Of a DNA stretch of 64,000 bases, positions 35,892 through 46,541 are shown one piece after another (within the stretch, counting starts at the first letter, position 1; each line of letters opens with the position of its first letter). A program made the position numbers and the translations under genes. The notes beneath the pieces are model-generated. The model worked only from the letters and a program-made list of their open reading frames with translations, made no database searches and was not told where the DNA came from. The DNA comes from an uncultured Clostridia bacterium (GTDB lineage Bacteria > Bacillota > Clostridia > UMGS1810): NCBI GenBank assembly GCA_934500875.1, contig CAKSTL010000004.1, positions 1 through 64,000 on the forward strand. The letters run 5' to 3'.

Positions 35892-36929
35892 ATGGCAGTA
35901 AAAGTTGCGATTAACGGTTTCGGTCGTATCGGACGTTTGGCTTTCCGTCAGATGTTTGGTGCAGAAGGTTATGATGTTGTTGCTATCAACGACCTCACAA
36001 AGCCCTCAATGCTTGCTGATTTGTTGAAATACGATACAGCACAGGGCGGCTACTGCGGCAAAATCGGCGAAAATCTTCACACTGTTGAAGCTGATGACGA
36101 AGCTAACACAATTACCGTAGACGGCAAAACCCTTACAATTTATAAAGAAGCTGACGCATCTAAGCTCCCCTGGGGTGAGATCGGCGTTGACGTTGTTTTG
36201 GAATGCACAGGTTTCTATTGCTCTAAAGACAAGAGCCAGGCTCACATTGATGCCGGCGCTAAAAAGGTTGTTATTTCTGCTCCCGCAGGCAAAGACCTTA
36301 AGACTATCGTTTACAGCGTAAACGAAAAAACTCTTACAAAAGACGATAAAATCATTTCTGCTGCATCCTGCACAACAAACTGCCTTGCACCTATGGCAGA
36401 CGCTCTTAACAAATATGCTCCCATCCAGAGCGGTATTATGTCTACAATCCACGCTTACACAGGCGACCAGATGATTCTTGACGGTCCTCACAGAAAAGGC
36501 GATTTAAGACGTGCAAGAGCCGGCGCTGCTAACATTGTTCCTAACTCCACAGGCGCTGCAAAAGCTATCGGTCTTGTTATTCCCGAACTCAACGGCAAAC
36601 TAATCGGTTCTGCTCAGCGTGTTCCTGTTCCGACAGGTTCTACAACAATTCTCACAGCCGTTGTAAAAGGCAAAGATGTTACTGCTGAAGGTATCAACGC
36701 TGCTATGAAGGCCGCTGCTTCCGAGTCGTTCGGTTACAACACTGACCCCATCGTTTCGTCCGACGTTATCGGTATGAAATTCGGTTCGCTCTTTGATGCA
36801 ACTCAGACAATGGTTGCTCAGATTGCTGACGATTTGTATGAAGTTCAGGTTGTTTCGTGGTATGACAACGAAAACTCTTACACAAGCCAGATGGTAAGAA
36901 CAATTAAATATTTCGCAGAACTTGCGTAA
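35892..36929 (+). CDS. gapA: Glyceraldehyde-3-phosphate dehydrogenase
   Basis: 345 residues. Oxidises and phosphorylates glyceraldehyde 3-phosphate in glycolysis. NAD-binding start [17 protein letters not shown], active-site motif [12 protein letters not shown] (catalytic Cys), and [13 protein letters not shown] at the C-terminus. Codon choice (many GCT, AAC, CTT, ATC) is more biased than in its neighbours, as expected for a very highly expressed gene. RBS AGGAGG precedes ATG 35892. Own promoter and terminator. Confidence 0.97.
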   Translation: MAVKVAINGFGRIGRLAFRQMFGAEGYDVVAINDLTKPSMLADLLKYDTAQGGYCGKIGENLHTVEADDEANTITVDGKTLTIYKEADASKLPWGEIGVDVVLECTGFYCSKDKSQAHIDAGAKKVVISAPAGKDLKTIVYSVNEKTLTKDDKIISAASCTTNCLAPMADALNKYAPIQSGIMSTIHAYTGDQMILDGPHRKGDLRRARAGAANIVPNSTGAAKAIGLVIPELNGKLIGSAQRVPVPTGSTTILTAVVKGKDVTAEGINAAMKAAASESFGYNTDPIVSSDVIGMKFGSLFDATQTMVAQIADDLYEVQVVSWYDNENSYTSQMVRTIKYFAELA

Positions 36930-36939
36930 GTTAAAAATT

Positions 36940-36965
36940 AAGCCCGCTTTAAAAGCGGGCTTTTT
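36940..36965 (+). terminator. Terminator of gapA
   Basis: An 11-bp stem (36940-36950 with 36952-36962) followed by a T-run. Confidence 0.9.
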
Positions 36966-37051
36966 GTATGTTCAAAATGCCGGTACAGTGTTAAGCGTAT
37001 CGGTATTTTTTGCGTTTTTCTTATTTTAAAAAAACAATTTTAAAGAAATAT

Positions 37052-37083
37052 AAAAAAACAGGAACGGAGCAAAGTCCGTTCCT
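37052..37083 (-). terminator. Terminator of tRNA-Lys
   Basis: A 9-bp stem AGGAACGGA/TCCGTTCCT with a 6-base loop, followed by G and a T-run on the minus strand. Confidence 0.85.
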
Positions 37084-37086
37084 ACG

Positions 37087-37162
37087 TGGTGCGCCTCCAG
37101 GGATTCGAACCCTGGACCTGTCGATTAAGAGTCGAATGCTCTACCAGCTGAGCTAGAGGCGC
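37087..37162 (-). tRNA. tRNA-Lys (CUU anticodon)
   Basis: 76 nt: acceptor GCGCCTC/GAGGCGC, anticodon loop CTCTTAA (anticodon CTT), T-arm CCAGG-GTTCGAA-TCCCTGG region, discriminator A, CCA encoded. The outermost anticodon-stem pair is a mismatch. Confidence 0.94.
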
Positions 37163-37184
37163 ATTAATTGAAACAACAATAGTT

Positions 37185-37213
37185 ATTATACACACAATCC
37201 GGCGCAAAGTCAA
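37185..37213 (-). promoter_or_regulatory. Promoter of tRNA-Lys
   Basis: Minus strand TTGACT (37208-37213), 17-base spacer, TATAAT (37185-37190). Confidence 0.8.
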
Positions 37214-37279
37214 GAGAAAAATCAAAAAAATTCAAAAAATTTTGAAAAAAATTACTTTTTTGGTATGTAAGGTCTTGAA

Positions 37280-37308
37280 TTGACAAACAAAAAATGGTAA
37301 TATATATA
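37280..37308 (+). promoter_or_regulatory. Promoter of metG
   Basis: Perfect TTGACA (37280-37285), 17-base spacer, TATATA (37303-37308). Confidence 0.75.
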
Positions 37309-37368
37309 GTATCGGACAAAATAATATACTTTTTTAAAAATTTGCCTATAGAGAAAGGGTTGAAATAA

Positions 37369-39327
37369 ATGAAAAAAGAAAAGTTTTATATTACCAGCGC
37401 AATTGCATACACATCAAGAAAGCCGCATATAGGAAATACGTATGAAATTGTGCTTACCGACGCCATAGCAAGGTTCAAGCGTCTTATGGGGTATGACGTG
37501 TTTTTCCTTACCGGCACAGACGAGCACGGTCAGAAAATTGAGGAAATAGCTAAAAACGAAAACATTTCGTGCAAACAGCACGTTGACAAAATTTCGGGTC
37601 AGATAAGAGATATCTGGAACCTTATGAACGCAAGCTACGATAAATTTATACGTACAACGGACGATTATCACGAAAAGGCTGTTCAGAAGATTTTTAAAAA
37701 GCTCTATGACCAGGGTGATATTTACAAGGGAAAGTACGAGGGAATGTACTGCGTGCCGTGCGAAACGTTTTATACTCAGTCGCAGCTTGTTGACGGCAAA
37801 TGTCCCGACTGCGGACGTGAGGTGACAGCCGCAGAGGAAGAGGCATATTTCTTTAAAATGAGCAAATATCAGGACGCTTTGATGAAACACATTGAGGAAA
37901 ATCCTGATTTTATATGCCCCGAATCCCGCCGCAAGGAGATGGTCAACAACTTTTTAAAGCCGGGACTTCAGGATTTGTGCGTGTCACGTTCGAGCTTTAA
38001 ATGGGGAATTCCGGTTACGTTTGACGACAAGCACGTTATATATGTTTGGATTGACGCACTCTCAAACTACATTACCGCACTCGGCTACGACGTTGACAAC
38101 AAGGGTGATTTGTATAAAAAATACTGGCCTGCCGACGTTCACATAATCGGAAAGGATATTCTGCGTTTCCACACTATCTATTGGCCGATTATTCTTATGG
38201 CTCTCGGCGAGCCGCTGCCGAAACAGGTGTTCGGTCATCCGTGGCTTCTTAACGGCACAAGCAAGATGAGCAAATCGCTCGGAAATGTAATTTATGCCGA
38301 TGACCTTGTGCGTCACTTCGGCGTTGACGCAATAAGGTATTACGTTCTTCGTGAAATGCCTTATGCGCAGGACGGTACAATCACATACGAAACAATAATT
38401 TCACGCTACAACGCAGACCTTGCAAACACGCTCGGCAACCTTGTTAACAGGACGGTTGCAATGAGCAACAAGTATTTTGAGGGAATAATTACAAACACCG
38501 GTGCAGCCGAGGATATTGACGGCGAATTAAAGGAATTTATTGTTAACTCCAAGAACGACGCAATTGCAAAAATGAACGAGTTCAGAGCTGCCGACAGCCT
38601 TGAAATTATAATAAATATGGCAAGAAGGCTTAACAAATACATTGACGAAACCGCTCCGTGGGTTCTTGCCAAGGACGAGGAAAAATCAGACCGTCTTAAA
38701 GAGGTTTTGTATAACCTTATTGAGGGCATACGTTTTATCGGCGTTCTGTTAAAACCGTTTATGCCCGAAACTGCCGAAAGCATACTTTTGCAGATAAATT
38801 CTGAATTTAACACCGCAGATACGCTTGACAAATTCGGAATGATAAAGTCGGGTACGGTTACGAACAATGCGTCGCCGCTTTTTGCAAGAATTGACGAGTC
38901 AAAGAAGCTTGAAGAAATAAAAAAAGAAGTTGAAAAGGCGCAGAAAGAGGCTAAAAAAGCAGAAAAGAAAGCTGATAACAACGAAAAAAGTGACGTTGTG
39001 CAGGAAATTTCGATTGACGATTTTGCAAAAATAAACTTAAAGGTCGGAAAAGTTATTGAATGTAAACGTGTCGAGGGCGCTGATAAGCTTCTTGTTTCGC
39101 AGATTAAAACAGGTGATGAAGTGCGCCAGATTGTATCGGGTATTGCAAAGCATTATTCGCCCGAAGATATGATTGGAAAGAGCGTAGTGGTTGTGACCAA
39201 TTTAAAACCCGTCAAGCTTAAGGGCGTTTTGTCGCAGGGAATGATTTTGGCTGCGTCGGATGACGAGGGCAATCTTTCAATCGTATCGCCCGACAAGGAT
39301 ATTGATGACGGAGCGCAGGTGCGATGA
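37369..39327 (+). CDS. metG: Methionyl-tRNA synthetase
   Basis: 652 residues. Charges tRNA-Met. Class I synthetase with HIGH-like PHIGN near residue 20, a zinc knuckle (CVPCETF...CPDCG, about 127-147) and KMSKS (about 300). A Lys/Glu-rich linker (about 520-545) leads to a C-terminal EMAPII/Trbp111-like tRNA-binding domain (about 550-652), which mediates dimerisation and tRNA binding. Full length for the Bacillus-type enzyme. tatD follows after 55 bases. Confidence 0.97.
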   Translation: MKKEKFYITSAIAYTSRKPHIGNTYEIVLTDAIARFKRLMGYDVFFLTGTDEHGQKIEEIAKNENISCKQHVDKISGQIRDIWNLMNASYDKFIRTTDDYHEKAVQKIFKKLYDQGDIYKGKYEGMYCVPCETFYTQSQLVDGKCPDCGREVTAAEEEAYFFKMSKYQDALMKHIEENPDFICPESRRKEMVNNFLKPGLQDLCVSRSSFKWGIPVTFDDKHVIYVWIDALSNYITALGYDVDNKGDLYKKYWPADVHIIGKDILRFHTIYWPIILMALGEPLPKQVFGHPWLLNGTSKMSKSLGNVIYADDLVRHFGVDAIRYYVLREMPYAQDGTITYETIISRYNADLANTLGNLVNRTVAMSNKYFEGIITNTGAAEDIDGELKEFIVNSKNDAIAKMNEFRAADSLEIIINMARRLNKYIDETAPWVLAKDEEKSDRLKEVLYNLIEGIRFIGVLLKPFMPETAESILLQINSEFNTADTLDKFGMIKSGTVTNNASPLFARIDESKKLEEIKKEVEKAQKEAKKAEKKADNNEKSDVVQEISIDDFAKINLKVGKVIECKRVEGADKLLVSQIKTGDEVRQIVSGIAKHYSPEDMIGKSVVVVTNLKPVKLKGVLSQGMILAASDDEGNLSIVSPDKDIDDGAQVR

Positions 39328-39382
39328 AATAACGCACCGAACAGTAATAGTATGGGCATAATGCTAAAAACGGGAGATAACA

Positions 39383-40147
39383 ATGTTTTTTGATTCGCAC
39401 GCACATTATGATGACGAAAGATTTGATATTGACAGAGATGAGCTTCTTTGCTCACTCGGCAAAAACGGCGTTGATTATGTCGTAAATATCGGAACAAACA
39501 GCGAAACGATAAAAAAGTGCCTTGAACTTTCGCAGAAATATGAGTTTATATACACTGCGCTCGGGTTTTATCCGGGCGAGGTTGCAGATATCACCGAGGA
39601 TGATATTTTAAGGCTTGAAAACCTTTGCAAAAGCAGTAAAAAAGTTGTAGCAATAGGGGAGATAGGGCTTGATTATCACGAGGATAATGTTCCTAAAGAC
39701 AAACAGATTTATTGGTTTGAAAGGCAGCTGCGGCTTGCCGAAAAGCTGCGTCTGCCGGTTGCAATCCATACGAGAGAGGCAACCAAGGATACGCTCGATA
39801 TTTTAAAAAGCTCGTCTGTAAAAAGCGGTGTTATGCATTGTTTTTCGGGAAGCTGCGAAACGGCTGAAATTGCCTTGAAAATGGGATTTTACATTTCGTT
39901 TTCGGGAACCGTCACCTTTAAAAACGCAAAAAACGTTGCCGAGGCGGCAAAAATTATTCCCGACGACAGGCTTCTTATCGAAACAGATTGCCCTTATCTT
40001 TCGCCCGAGCCGAACAGAGGAAAGCGAAATTCGTCACTCAACCTTGTTCACACTGCAAAAAAGCTTGCAGAGCTTCGCAATACGACGGTTGAAAAAATTG
40101 CAAGCCTTACGAGTGAAAATGCGAAAAGGATGTATAATATAAAATAG
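39383..40147 (+). CDS. tatD: TatD family metal-dependent DNase
   Basis: 254 residues. TIM-barrel hydrolase with metal ligands DSHAHYDD at the start, GEIGLDYH, HTREA, MHCFSG and ETDCPYLSPEP. Proteins of this family are 3'-5' exonucleases. In Firmicutes the gene commonly follows metG, as here, and the pair is likely co-transcribed. RBS GGAGAT before ATG 39383. Confidence 0.95.
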   Translation: MFFDSHAHYDDERFDIDRDELLCSLGKNGVDYVVNIGTNSETIKKCLELSQKYEFIYTALGFYPGEVADITEDDILRLENLCKSSKKVVAIGEIGLDYHEDNVPKDKQIYWFERQLRLAEKLRLPVAIHTREATKDTLDILKSSSVKSGVMHCFSGSCETAEIALKMGFYISFSGTVTFKNAKNVAEAAKIIPDDRLLIETDCPYLSPEPNRGKRNSSLNLVHTAKKLAELRNTTVEKIASLTSENAKRMYNIK

Positions 40148-40154
40148 ATATAAT

Positions 40155-40190
40155 ACCTGCGTTTTATGACAAAATGCAGGTAATTTTCTT
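40155..40190 (+). terminator. Terminator after tatD
   Basis: Stem ACCTGC/GCAGGT extended by TTTT/AAAA with one mismatch, followed by AATTTTCTT. Confidence 0.6.
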
Positions 40191-40200
40191 ATAAAAATAT

Positions 40201-40229
40201 TTGCCTTTTTTAAATATATGTGATATAAT
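40201..40229 (+). promoter_or_regulatory. Promoter of the yybS-gdpP-rplI-dnaB operon
   Basis: TTGCCT (40201-40206), 17-base spacer, TATAAT (40224-40229). The leader contains an imperfect hairpin (about 40238-40265) just before the ribosome binding site. Confidence 0.7.
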
Positions 40230-40280
40230 GTAATGAACTGTATGGTTTTTGCAAAACCTCATACAATCCGGAGGAAAAAA

Positions 40281-41300
40281 ATGACAAAAAACAACAATAT
40301 TATTCTGACAATTGCAGAAGGGATTATTCTTTGCGTTATAGCGTATTTTTATAAGGCTGCCGGGTTTGCATTTTTAGCTTTGGCTTCCAACGTTATAATA
40401 GGCAGTACCGCATACAGAAAGCATTATCTTTCGCTTGCTGTGGAATGTTCGCTTGTTTTTGCGCTTCTTGTTTTTGCAAGTATGCAAAATATGTATATTG
40501 ACCTTTTATCACTGCTTGCGGATTTTTTAAATCTTTTGTCAGTCGGGGTTGTATCGGGAATTATGCTCAAGCGCAAAAGCGGCTTTTACACAAGTGTTTT
40601 TTCAGCATCGTTTGCCGCACTTGCCGTAATACTCCTGACATTTGCGGTTATGCTGCGTGACGGGAAAGATATATTCGATATGTATATCGGCGATATTATA
40701 AACGCATACGGCGAGGCGCTCGCACGCTCGCTTGCGCAGAGCGGTGGATATTCAAAACAGGTGCTTGACAATGTATCGCAGGTTTTTGATATACTTTATA
40801 CAACCCTTAAAATGTTTATGCCGTCGGTTATTATAATTTCTTCGGTGGTATCGGCATTTTTTCAGTTTATACTTGTTAAGAAAGCAATTGAATTTGCAGA
40901 GAAACAAAAGCTTTGTATCACGGCATTTTCAAACATAAGGCTTAACCGCAAAACTGCATATGCGCCGATTATTGTTATTTTGCTGCTTACTGTCTTGAAA
41001 AAATCGCTTTTTGCGGACGTGCTTTACAACATTCTGGTTATCCTTTTGTTCGCAGATTTTGTCTGCGGTGTGTCGGTTATCGACTTTTTCTTTAAAACAA
41101 CACGGCTGTGGTGGGGAATAAGGTTTTTGATATATATAATTATCCTTGCGCTTGTTTCGTTTCTTGCGGCGTTTTTGCTTCCGGGGGTTGTCATTTTGGG
41201 CTTGCTCGATTCAAGGCTGGATTTAAGACATCTTGAGGCGGCAGAATTTAAGGTAAATATATATGATGACCCTGACGATAAGGAGGACGGCGAAAAGTGA
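40281..41300 (+). CDS. yybS: YybS/DUF2232 family membrane protein
   Basis: 339 residues with eight or so predicted membrane helices and a charged C-terminal tail ([11 protein letters not shown]). DUF2232 proteins are uncharacterised. The position directly before gdpP-rplI-dnaB is conserved in Firmicutes and supports the call. ATG 40281 has GGAGG upstream. Its stop overlaps the gdpP start by 4 bases. Confidence 0.85.
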   Translation: MTKNNNIILTIAEGIILCVIAYFYKAAGFAFLALASNVIIGSTAYRKHYLSLAVECSLVFALLVFASMQNMYIDLLSLLADFLNLLSVGVVSGIMLKRKSGFYTSVFSASFAALAVILLTFAVMLRDGKDIFDMYIGDIINAYGEALARSLAQSGGYSKQVLDNVSQVFDILYTTLKMFMPSVIIISSVVSAFFQFILVKKAIEFAEKQKLCITAFSNIRLNRKTAYAPIIVILLLTVLKKSLFADVLYNILVILLFADFVCGVSVIDFFFKTTRLWWGIRFLIYIIILALVSFLAAFLLPGVVILGLLDSRLDLRHLEAAEFKVNIYDDPDDKEDGEK

Positions 41301-43291
41301 ATCTTAAAAAGTCATTGCGCACGTTTATCATAAACAACGCTTTTTACCTGTGGGTGATTTTCCTTTTCGGCGTTGTAACGGCATTTTTTGATATACGTGT
41401 TGCAATATTTGAGCTTATAATTTTTCTCGGACTTGCAGTTTTTTATGTGGTTACCATAGTTTCAAGAAAGCGTGAAGTTCTGCAATATTTGAACAAGCTT
41501 ACCAACACGATAGACAGTGCGCATAAAGATTCGCTGTTTAATTTTCCTTTGCCGGTTGTTATTCTGACCGATAACGGAACAATTGCGTGGTACAATGAAT
41601 TTTTTGCAAATATACTAAATATTGATTTTTCAAAATCGGGCGCATTTGACGTGAAAATAAGCACGCTTATACCCGAATTTGATTTTGAGGGGCTTTATAA
41701 AGAAGGGGACAGTTCGGTTTCGTATTATTTTAAGCTCGGCGAAAAATATTATCACGTTTTCGGCAATGTAACGCATATTGAGGACAGTGAGGACAGTTGC
41801 GTTGTGCTGTATTGGGACGACAGAAGCGACGACGAGCTTTTGAAAATCAAGTATGAAGAAGAAAAATTTGTAAGCGCAGTTATGGTTATTGACAATTACG
41901 ACGATATTTTGCAGGATACCCCTTCGGCAGACCGTCCCATGCTTATTGCGACGTTTGACGAGGCTTTGACTTCGCTTGCCTCTGAGGTTAACGGAATACT
42001 TAAAAAACAGGAAAAGGACAGATATTTTTTCTATTTTGACAACAAGGCTTTGGAACATTTTAAAGAAACAAAGTTTGAGTTTTTAAAAAGCTTCCGTGAA
42101 ATAAAAATAGGCAACAAATTTCCGCTTACGCTAAGTATAGGAATAGGCTGCGACGGCGAAAATATGGCGCAGAACGACGCTTTTTCGTATGTTGCGCTCG
42201 ATATGGCGCTCGGCCGCGGCGGCGACCAGGCGGTTATCAAAGATAAAGATAAATACAGTTTTTACGGCGGAAAATCGAAGGAAATTGAAAAACGTACCCG
42301 TGTTAAATCCAGAATTGTTTCATATGCTTTAAAAGAGCTTATCGAAGAGGCGGAAAACGTTATCATAATGGGTCACCGTTATGCGGATGTTGACGTTATG
42401 GGTTCCGCTTTGGGACTTTTCAGAGCCTGCACTTCGCTTGAAAAGGAAGTAAAACTTCTTATGCAGACGTACAATCAGTCTGTAAAAAATCTTATTGACC
42501 TTCTCGGCGAGGAATATGACGATTTTATCATAAACGAGGCTTATGCGTCCGAGATAATCACAAAAAAGACGCTCATAATTGTTGCGGATACGCATATGAA
42601 AAGCCTTTTGGAGGCGCCGCAACTGCTTGAGAGGACAAACAGAATTGTGGTTATAGACCATCACAGGCGCAGTGCGGATTTTATTGACAATGCGGTGCTT
42701 ACTTATCACGAGCCGTATGCCTCCAGCGCAAGCGAGCTTATAACCGAAATGCTTCAGTATATGGACAGTTCAATTATGTTAAAGCGTGTCGAGGCGGACG
42801 CACTTTATGCCGGAATTTATCTTGATACCAAGAATTTTTCGTTCAAAACCGGCGTAAGAACCTTTGAGGCGGCAGCATATCTTAAAAAACTCGGGGTTGA
42901 CACGGTTTATATTAAAAAGCTGTTCCAGGTTGATATGAATACCGTTGCGAAAAAATGGCGCATAATCGAGAGCGCTCACTTTTATAACAACAACATTGTT
43001 TACGCAACGTGCGAAAAAAGCACCGACGATATGCAAACAGTTGTGGCACAGGCAGCTGACGAGCTTTTAAACGTAAAAGGCGTGACGTGTTCGTTTGTAA
43101 TATGCCAGATAGGAACGGATGTTATAATGAGCGCACGTTCGTTCGGCGAAATAAACGTTCAGGTTGTGCTTGAAAAAATGAGCGGCGGCGGTCATATGAC
43201 CATGGCAGGGGCAAACATTAAAAACACCACTGTTGCCGCTGTTGTCGAAACGCTTAAAGACGTACTTGACGAATACTTAAAAAACAAATAA
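41297..43291 (+). CDS. gdpP: Cyclic-di-AMP phosphodiesterase GdpP
   Basis: 664 residues. Hydrolyses c-di-AMP to pApA and so controls potassium and cell-wall homeostasis. Two N-terminal membrane helices (about 10-55), a degenerate PAS domain (about 70-140), and a degenerate GGDEF domain (about 175-310, ending [11 protein letters not shown]). Then comes the DHH phosphoesterase ([16 protein letters not shown] at about 358, [10 protein letters not shown] at about 453) and DHHA1 with GGGHMTMAG near the C-terminus. Start is GTG 41297, overlapping yybS. Complete and probably active. Confidence 0.95.
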   Translation: MNLKKSLRTFIINNAFYLWVIFLFGVVTAFFDIRVAIFELIIFLGLAVFYVVTIVSRKREVLQYLNKLTNTIDSAHKDSLFNFPLPVVILTDNGTIAWYNEFFANILNIDFSKSGAFDVKISTLIPEFDFEGLYKEGDSSVSYYFKLGEKYYHVFGNVTHIEDSEDSCVVLYWDDRSDDELLKIKYEEEKFVSAVMVIDNYDDILQDTPSADRPMLIATFDEALTSLASEVNGILKKQEKDRYFFYFDNKALEHFKETKFEFLKSFREIKIGNKFPLTLSIGIGCDGENMAQNDAFSYVALDMALGRGGDQAVIKDKDKYSFYGGKSKEIEKRTRVKSRIVSYALKELIEEAENVIIMGHRYADVDVMGSALGLFRACTSLEKEVKLLMQTYNQSVKNLIDLLGEEYDDFIINEAYASEIITKKTLIIVADTHMKSLLEAPQLLERTNRIVVIDHHRRSADFIDNAVLTYHEPYASSASELITEMLQYMDSSIMLKRVEADALYAGIYLDTKNFSFKTGVRTFEAAAYLKKLGVDTVYIKKLFQVDMNTVAKKWRIIESAHFYNNNIVYATCEKSTDDMQTVVAQAADELLNVKGVTCSFVICQIGTDVIMSARSFGEINVQVVLEKMSGGGHMTMAGANIKNTTVAAVVETLKDVLDEYLKNK

Positions 43292-43316
43292 TTTATACAA
43301 ACCGGAGGTAGCAAAA

Positions 43317-43763
43317 ATGAAGGTAATTTTTTTACAGGATGTTAAAGGCAAGGGCAAAAAGGGCGATATCAAGGATGTCAGCGACGGTTTTGCAAAAAAC
43401 TTTTTAATACCCAAAAAGGCGGCGGTTGAGGCTACGGCTGCAAATCTTAACGCAGCAAAGGGCAAACAGGAGTCTATTCAGTATCACAAGGATATGGAAG
43501 AGGACAATGCAAAAAAACTTTCCGAAAAGCTTTCGGAAATTACACTTGAAATAACTGCAAAAATCGGCGATAACGGCAAGCTTTTCGGCTCGGTTACAAG
43601 CAAAGAGCTTTCGGAAATTCTTAAAGAAAAACACGGTTTTTCGATTGACAAAAGGAAATTTGTTCTTCCGGACGGAATAAAAACCGAAGGTTCACACACG
43701 GTTGACATAAAGCTTCATCCGGGAATTGTGGCAAAGCTTAAAGTAAACGTGAGAGCACAGTAA
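43317..43763 (+). CDS. rplI: 50S ribosomal protein L9
   Basis: 148 residues. N-terminal rRNA-binding domain [18 protein letters not shown] with NFLIPKKAA, a long connecting helix, and the C-terminal domain ending LKVNVRAQ. Binds 23S rRNA at the base of the L1 stalk. RBS GGAGG before ATG 43317. In the conserved gdpP-rplI-dnaB order. Confidence 0.97.
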   Translation: MKVIFLQDVKGKGKKGDIKDVSDGFAKNFLIPKKAAVEATAANLNAAKGKQESIQYHKDMEEDNAKKLSEKLSEITLEITAKIGDNGKLFGSVTSKELSEILKEKHGFSIDKRKFVLPDGIKTEGSHTVDIKLHPGIVAKLKVNVRAQ

Positions 43764-43781
43764 TAAAAACAGGAGATAGCT

Positions 43782-45116
43782 ATGGCTGAAGAAATTGTAA
43801 GAAGTATGCCTCATTCCGTCGAAGCGGAGCAGATTATATTAGGCTCGATAATTTTTGACAATGAGTGTATGCCCGATATCAGCGCAAAAGTTAAAATTGA
43901 AGATTTTTATATAGAACAGCACAAAAATATATTTGAGGCAATGATAAACGTATCGAACCGTGCAGAGCCGATTGACCTTGTTACGCTTCAGAATGAACTT
44001 GGCGAGAATTTTGAAACGGCGGGCGGTGCGCAGTATCTTGCGCAGCTCAGATATATGGTATCCACTACGGCAAATTTAAAGTATCACATTCGTATTGTCA
44101 AGGATAAGGCGATTTTGCGCAGGCTTATCCGTGCTGCAAACGAAATAACCGATAAAAGCTATAATTCGGACAATAACGTAAGCGAGGTTATAAATTTAGC
44201 CGAAAACCGGATTTTGGATATTTCGCAGGGTAAAGAAATGACCGATATTTATCATATCCGTGACATTCTTGCCTCTAACCTTTCCAAAATCGAAGAGCTT
44301 ATGAAAAATAAGGGCACGGTAACAGGCGTTCCTACGGGGTTTGACGAGCTTGACAAAAGAACTGCGGGACTTCAGCCCACAGACCTTATTCTTATTGCGG
44401 CACGTCCTTCAATGGGTAAAACAAGCTTTGCGGTAAATATTGCCACAAATGCGGCGGTGCGATACAAAAAAAGTGTTGCGATATTCAGCCTCGAAATGGG
44501 AAAAGAACAGCTTGCAAACAGAATTCTTTCCTCCGAGGCGCTTATTCCGAGCGGAAAAATGCGTGTGGGCGATTTGGACGCAAACGACGCTCAAAGGCTT
44601 GTTATGACTATGGAACAGGTTTCAAAGGCAAATATTTACATAGATGACACACCCGGTATTACAATTGCCGAAATCAGAGCAAAATGCAGAAGGCTGAGCC
44701 TTAAAGGGCAGCTTGATATGATTGTTATTGACTATCTTCAGCTTATGAGCGGCTCGGGACGTGACAGCCGTCAGCAGGAGGTTTCGGAAAACAGCCGTCT
44801 TTTAAAAATTTTGGCAAAAGAGCTTAAAGTGCCTGTTATAGCACTTTCGCAGCTTAACCGTGAGGCGGACAAAAGGGGCGACCACAAGCCTCAGCTCAGC
44901 GATTTGCGTGATTCGGGTGCAATTGAGCAGGACGCCGATATTGTTATGTTTTTGTACCGTGAGGCAAAATATGACCAGTCCGCCGACCAAAATGTTGCGG
45001 AGGTTATAATAGCAAAGCACAGAAACGGCTCGACTGACTCGTTTAATGTCGGCTGGAGAGGTGAGTATACTCAGTTTTCAAACCTCGACACTGTTCATAC
45101 AGAGCCGAACGCATAA
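43782..45116 (+). CDS. dnaB: Replicative DNA helicase
   Basis: 444 residues. Hexameric helicase of the replication fork. N-terminal helical domain begins RSMPHSVEAEQIILGS; the RecA-like domain has Walker A RPSMGKTSF (about 207), a Walker B region IVIDYLQLM, and SDLRDSGAIEQDAD. Called DnaC in Bacillus. No intein. RBS AGGAGA before ATG 43782. Confidence 0.97.
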   Translation: MAEEIVRSMPHSVEAEQIILGSIIFDNECMPDISAKVKIEDFYIEQHKNIFEAMINVSNRAEPIDLVTLQNELGENFETAGGAQYLAQLRYMVSTTANLKYHIRIVKDKAILRRLIRAANEITDKSYNSDNNVSEVINLAENRILDISQGKEMTDIYHIRDILASNLSKIEELMKNKGTVTGVPTGFDELDKRTAGLQPTDLILIAARPSMGKTSFAVNIATNAAVRYKKSVAIFSLEMGKEQLANRILSSEALIPSGKMRVGDLDANDAQRLVMTMEQVSKANIYIDDTPGITIAEIRAKCRRLSLKGQLDMIVIDYLQLMSGSGRDSRQQEVSENSRLLKILAKELKVPVIALSQLNREADKRGDHKPQLSDLRDSGAIEQDADIVMFLYREAKYDQSADQNVAEVIIAKHRNGSTDSFNVGWRGEYTQFSNLDTVHTEPNA

Positions 45117-45131
45117 ATTTAAGGTGATATT

Positions 45132-46526
45132 TTGTATAGTTTTGAAGAAAAAGTTCTCGCTACCATAAAAAAGTATAATATGCTCTCGGAAAATGAAACG
45201 GCAGCGGCTGCGGTTTCGGGCGGCGCCGATTCTATGGCAATGCTTTGTGCGCTTATATCGCTCGGGTTTAACGTATGCGCAGTGCATATAAACCATATGC
45301 TGAGGGGCGCTGACGCAGACAGCGATATGCTGTTTGTCAAAAATTTCTGTGAAAAAAACGGTATTGAGTATTTTTACAAAAAGGTTGATGTAAAAGAATA
45401 TGCCGCAAAAAACCGACTTTCCTGCGAGGAGGCGGGAAGGGCGGTGCGTTATGCTTTTTTTGAAGAGGTTTCTCAAAAAAAGAACGGATGCAAGATTGCC
45501 GTTGCGCATAACAAAAGCGACAGTGCGGAAACGTGTATCTTTAACTTTATAAGAGGGGCTTGCGTCGGCGGGCTTAAGGGAATTATGCCGGTTAACGGAA
45601 AAGTTGTCCGTCCGCTCATAGAATGTTCAAGGGATGAAATTGAGAAATATTTGCATCTTAAAAATGTTTCGCACGTAACCGATTTTACCAACTTTGAAAA
45701 TGTGTATTCCCGCAACAAAATAAGGAATATTATTATAAAGGATATGGAAAAAATTAATCCTTCGGTTGTAAACACCGTGTTTGAAAACAGCAAAATAATA
45801 GCCGAAGAAAACGATTTTATTGAAAAATATGTTGAAAAAACGGCTTATTTTTGCACAGAGAGGAAAAACGGAGAGATTTTTCTCGATACTTCAAAGCTTG
45901 AAAACGAGCACCCGGCTGTCAGAAAAAGGCTTGTTATGAATTGCGCAAAAAAGCTTGTACCCGACTTTAAATCCAACGCAAAAAACATTGCTGCAATATC
46001 GGATTTAAAGCACGGAAAAAAATTTTTGATGGAAAATTATGGTTTGACAATTTACAATAATTATGGTATACTACGATTTAAAGTTGATTTTTCAAAGTCA
46101 GATGTTAAAAATATCGGAAAAAACGGACTTTCGGGCGAAAACAAAGGTTTTAAATACCTCATTTTTGACGGAAACGATATAAAAATAAAGAAAATATTTG
46201 ACGAAAATAATCTTAAATTTGACGTTTCGTTTGTTAAATTTGACGAAATTTCCGATTTTAAATCTGCGGTTTATATCTGCGTTGACGGCATAAACGAGCC
46301 GATTTATTTAAGAAGCAGAAAAAACGGCGACAGAATATGCGTTGCAAATGCAGGAACAAAAAAGATTAAAGATATTTTTATTGATTTGAAAATTGATGTG
46401 CAAAAGCGCAGCCGTATCCCTATTGTTGCCACAAATGACAAGGTTTTGGCGGTGTGCGGCATTTTAGGCGATAAAAACTATTTTGCCAAGAAGGAAAGCG
46501 GCAAAATTTTATGTTTAAAACTTTAA
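45132..46526 (+). CDS. tilS: tRNA(Ile)-lysidine synthase
   Basis: 464 residues. Converts C34 of the tRNA-Ile CAU anticodon to lysidine using ATP and lysine. PP-loop SGGADSMAM at about residue 29, HINHMLRG, and C-terminal domains including LRSRKNGDR. Start is TTG 45132 with AAGGTG upstream. The tilS-hpt-ftsH order is standard in Firmicutes; here it continues directly from dnaB. Confidence 0.94.
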   Translation: MYSFEEKVLATIKKYNMLSENETAAAAVSGGADSMAMLCALISLGFNVCAVHINHMLRGADADSDMLFVKNFCEKNGIEYFYKKVDVKEYAAKNRLSCEEAGRAVRYAFFEEVSQKKNGCKIAVAHNKSDSAETCIFNFIRGACVGGLKGIMPVNGKVVRPLIECSRDEIEKYLHLKNVSHVTDFTNFENVYSRNKIRNIIIKDMEKINPSVVNTVFENSKIIAEENDFIEKYVEKTAYFCTERKNGEIFLDTSKLENEHPAVRKRLVMNCAKKLVPDFKSNAKNIAAISDLKHGKKFLMENYGLTIYNNYGILRFKVDFSKSDVKNIGKNGLSGENKGFKYLIFDGNDIKIKKIFDENNLKFDVSFVKFDEISDFKSAVYICVDGINEPIYLRSRKNGDRICVANAGTKKIKDIFIDLKIDVQKRSRIPIVATNDKVLAVCGILGDKNYFAKKESGKILCLKL

Positions 46527-46541
46527 TATAAGGAGATAATT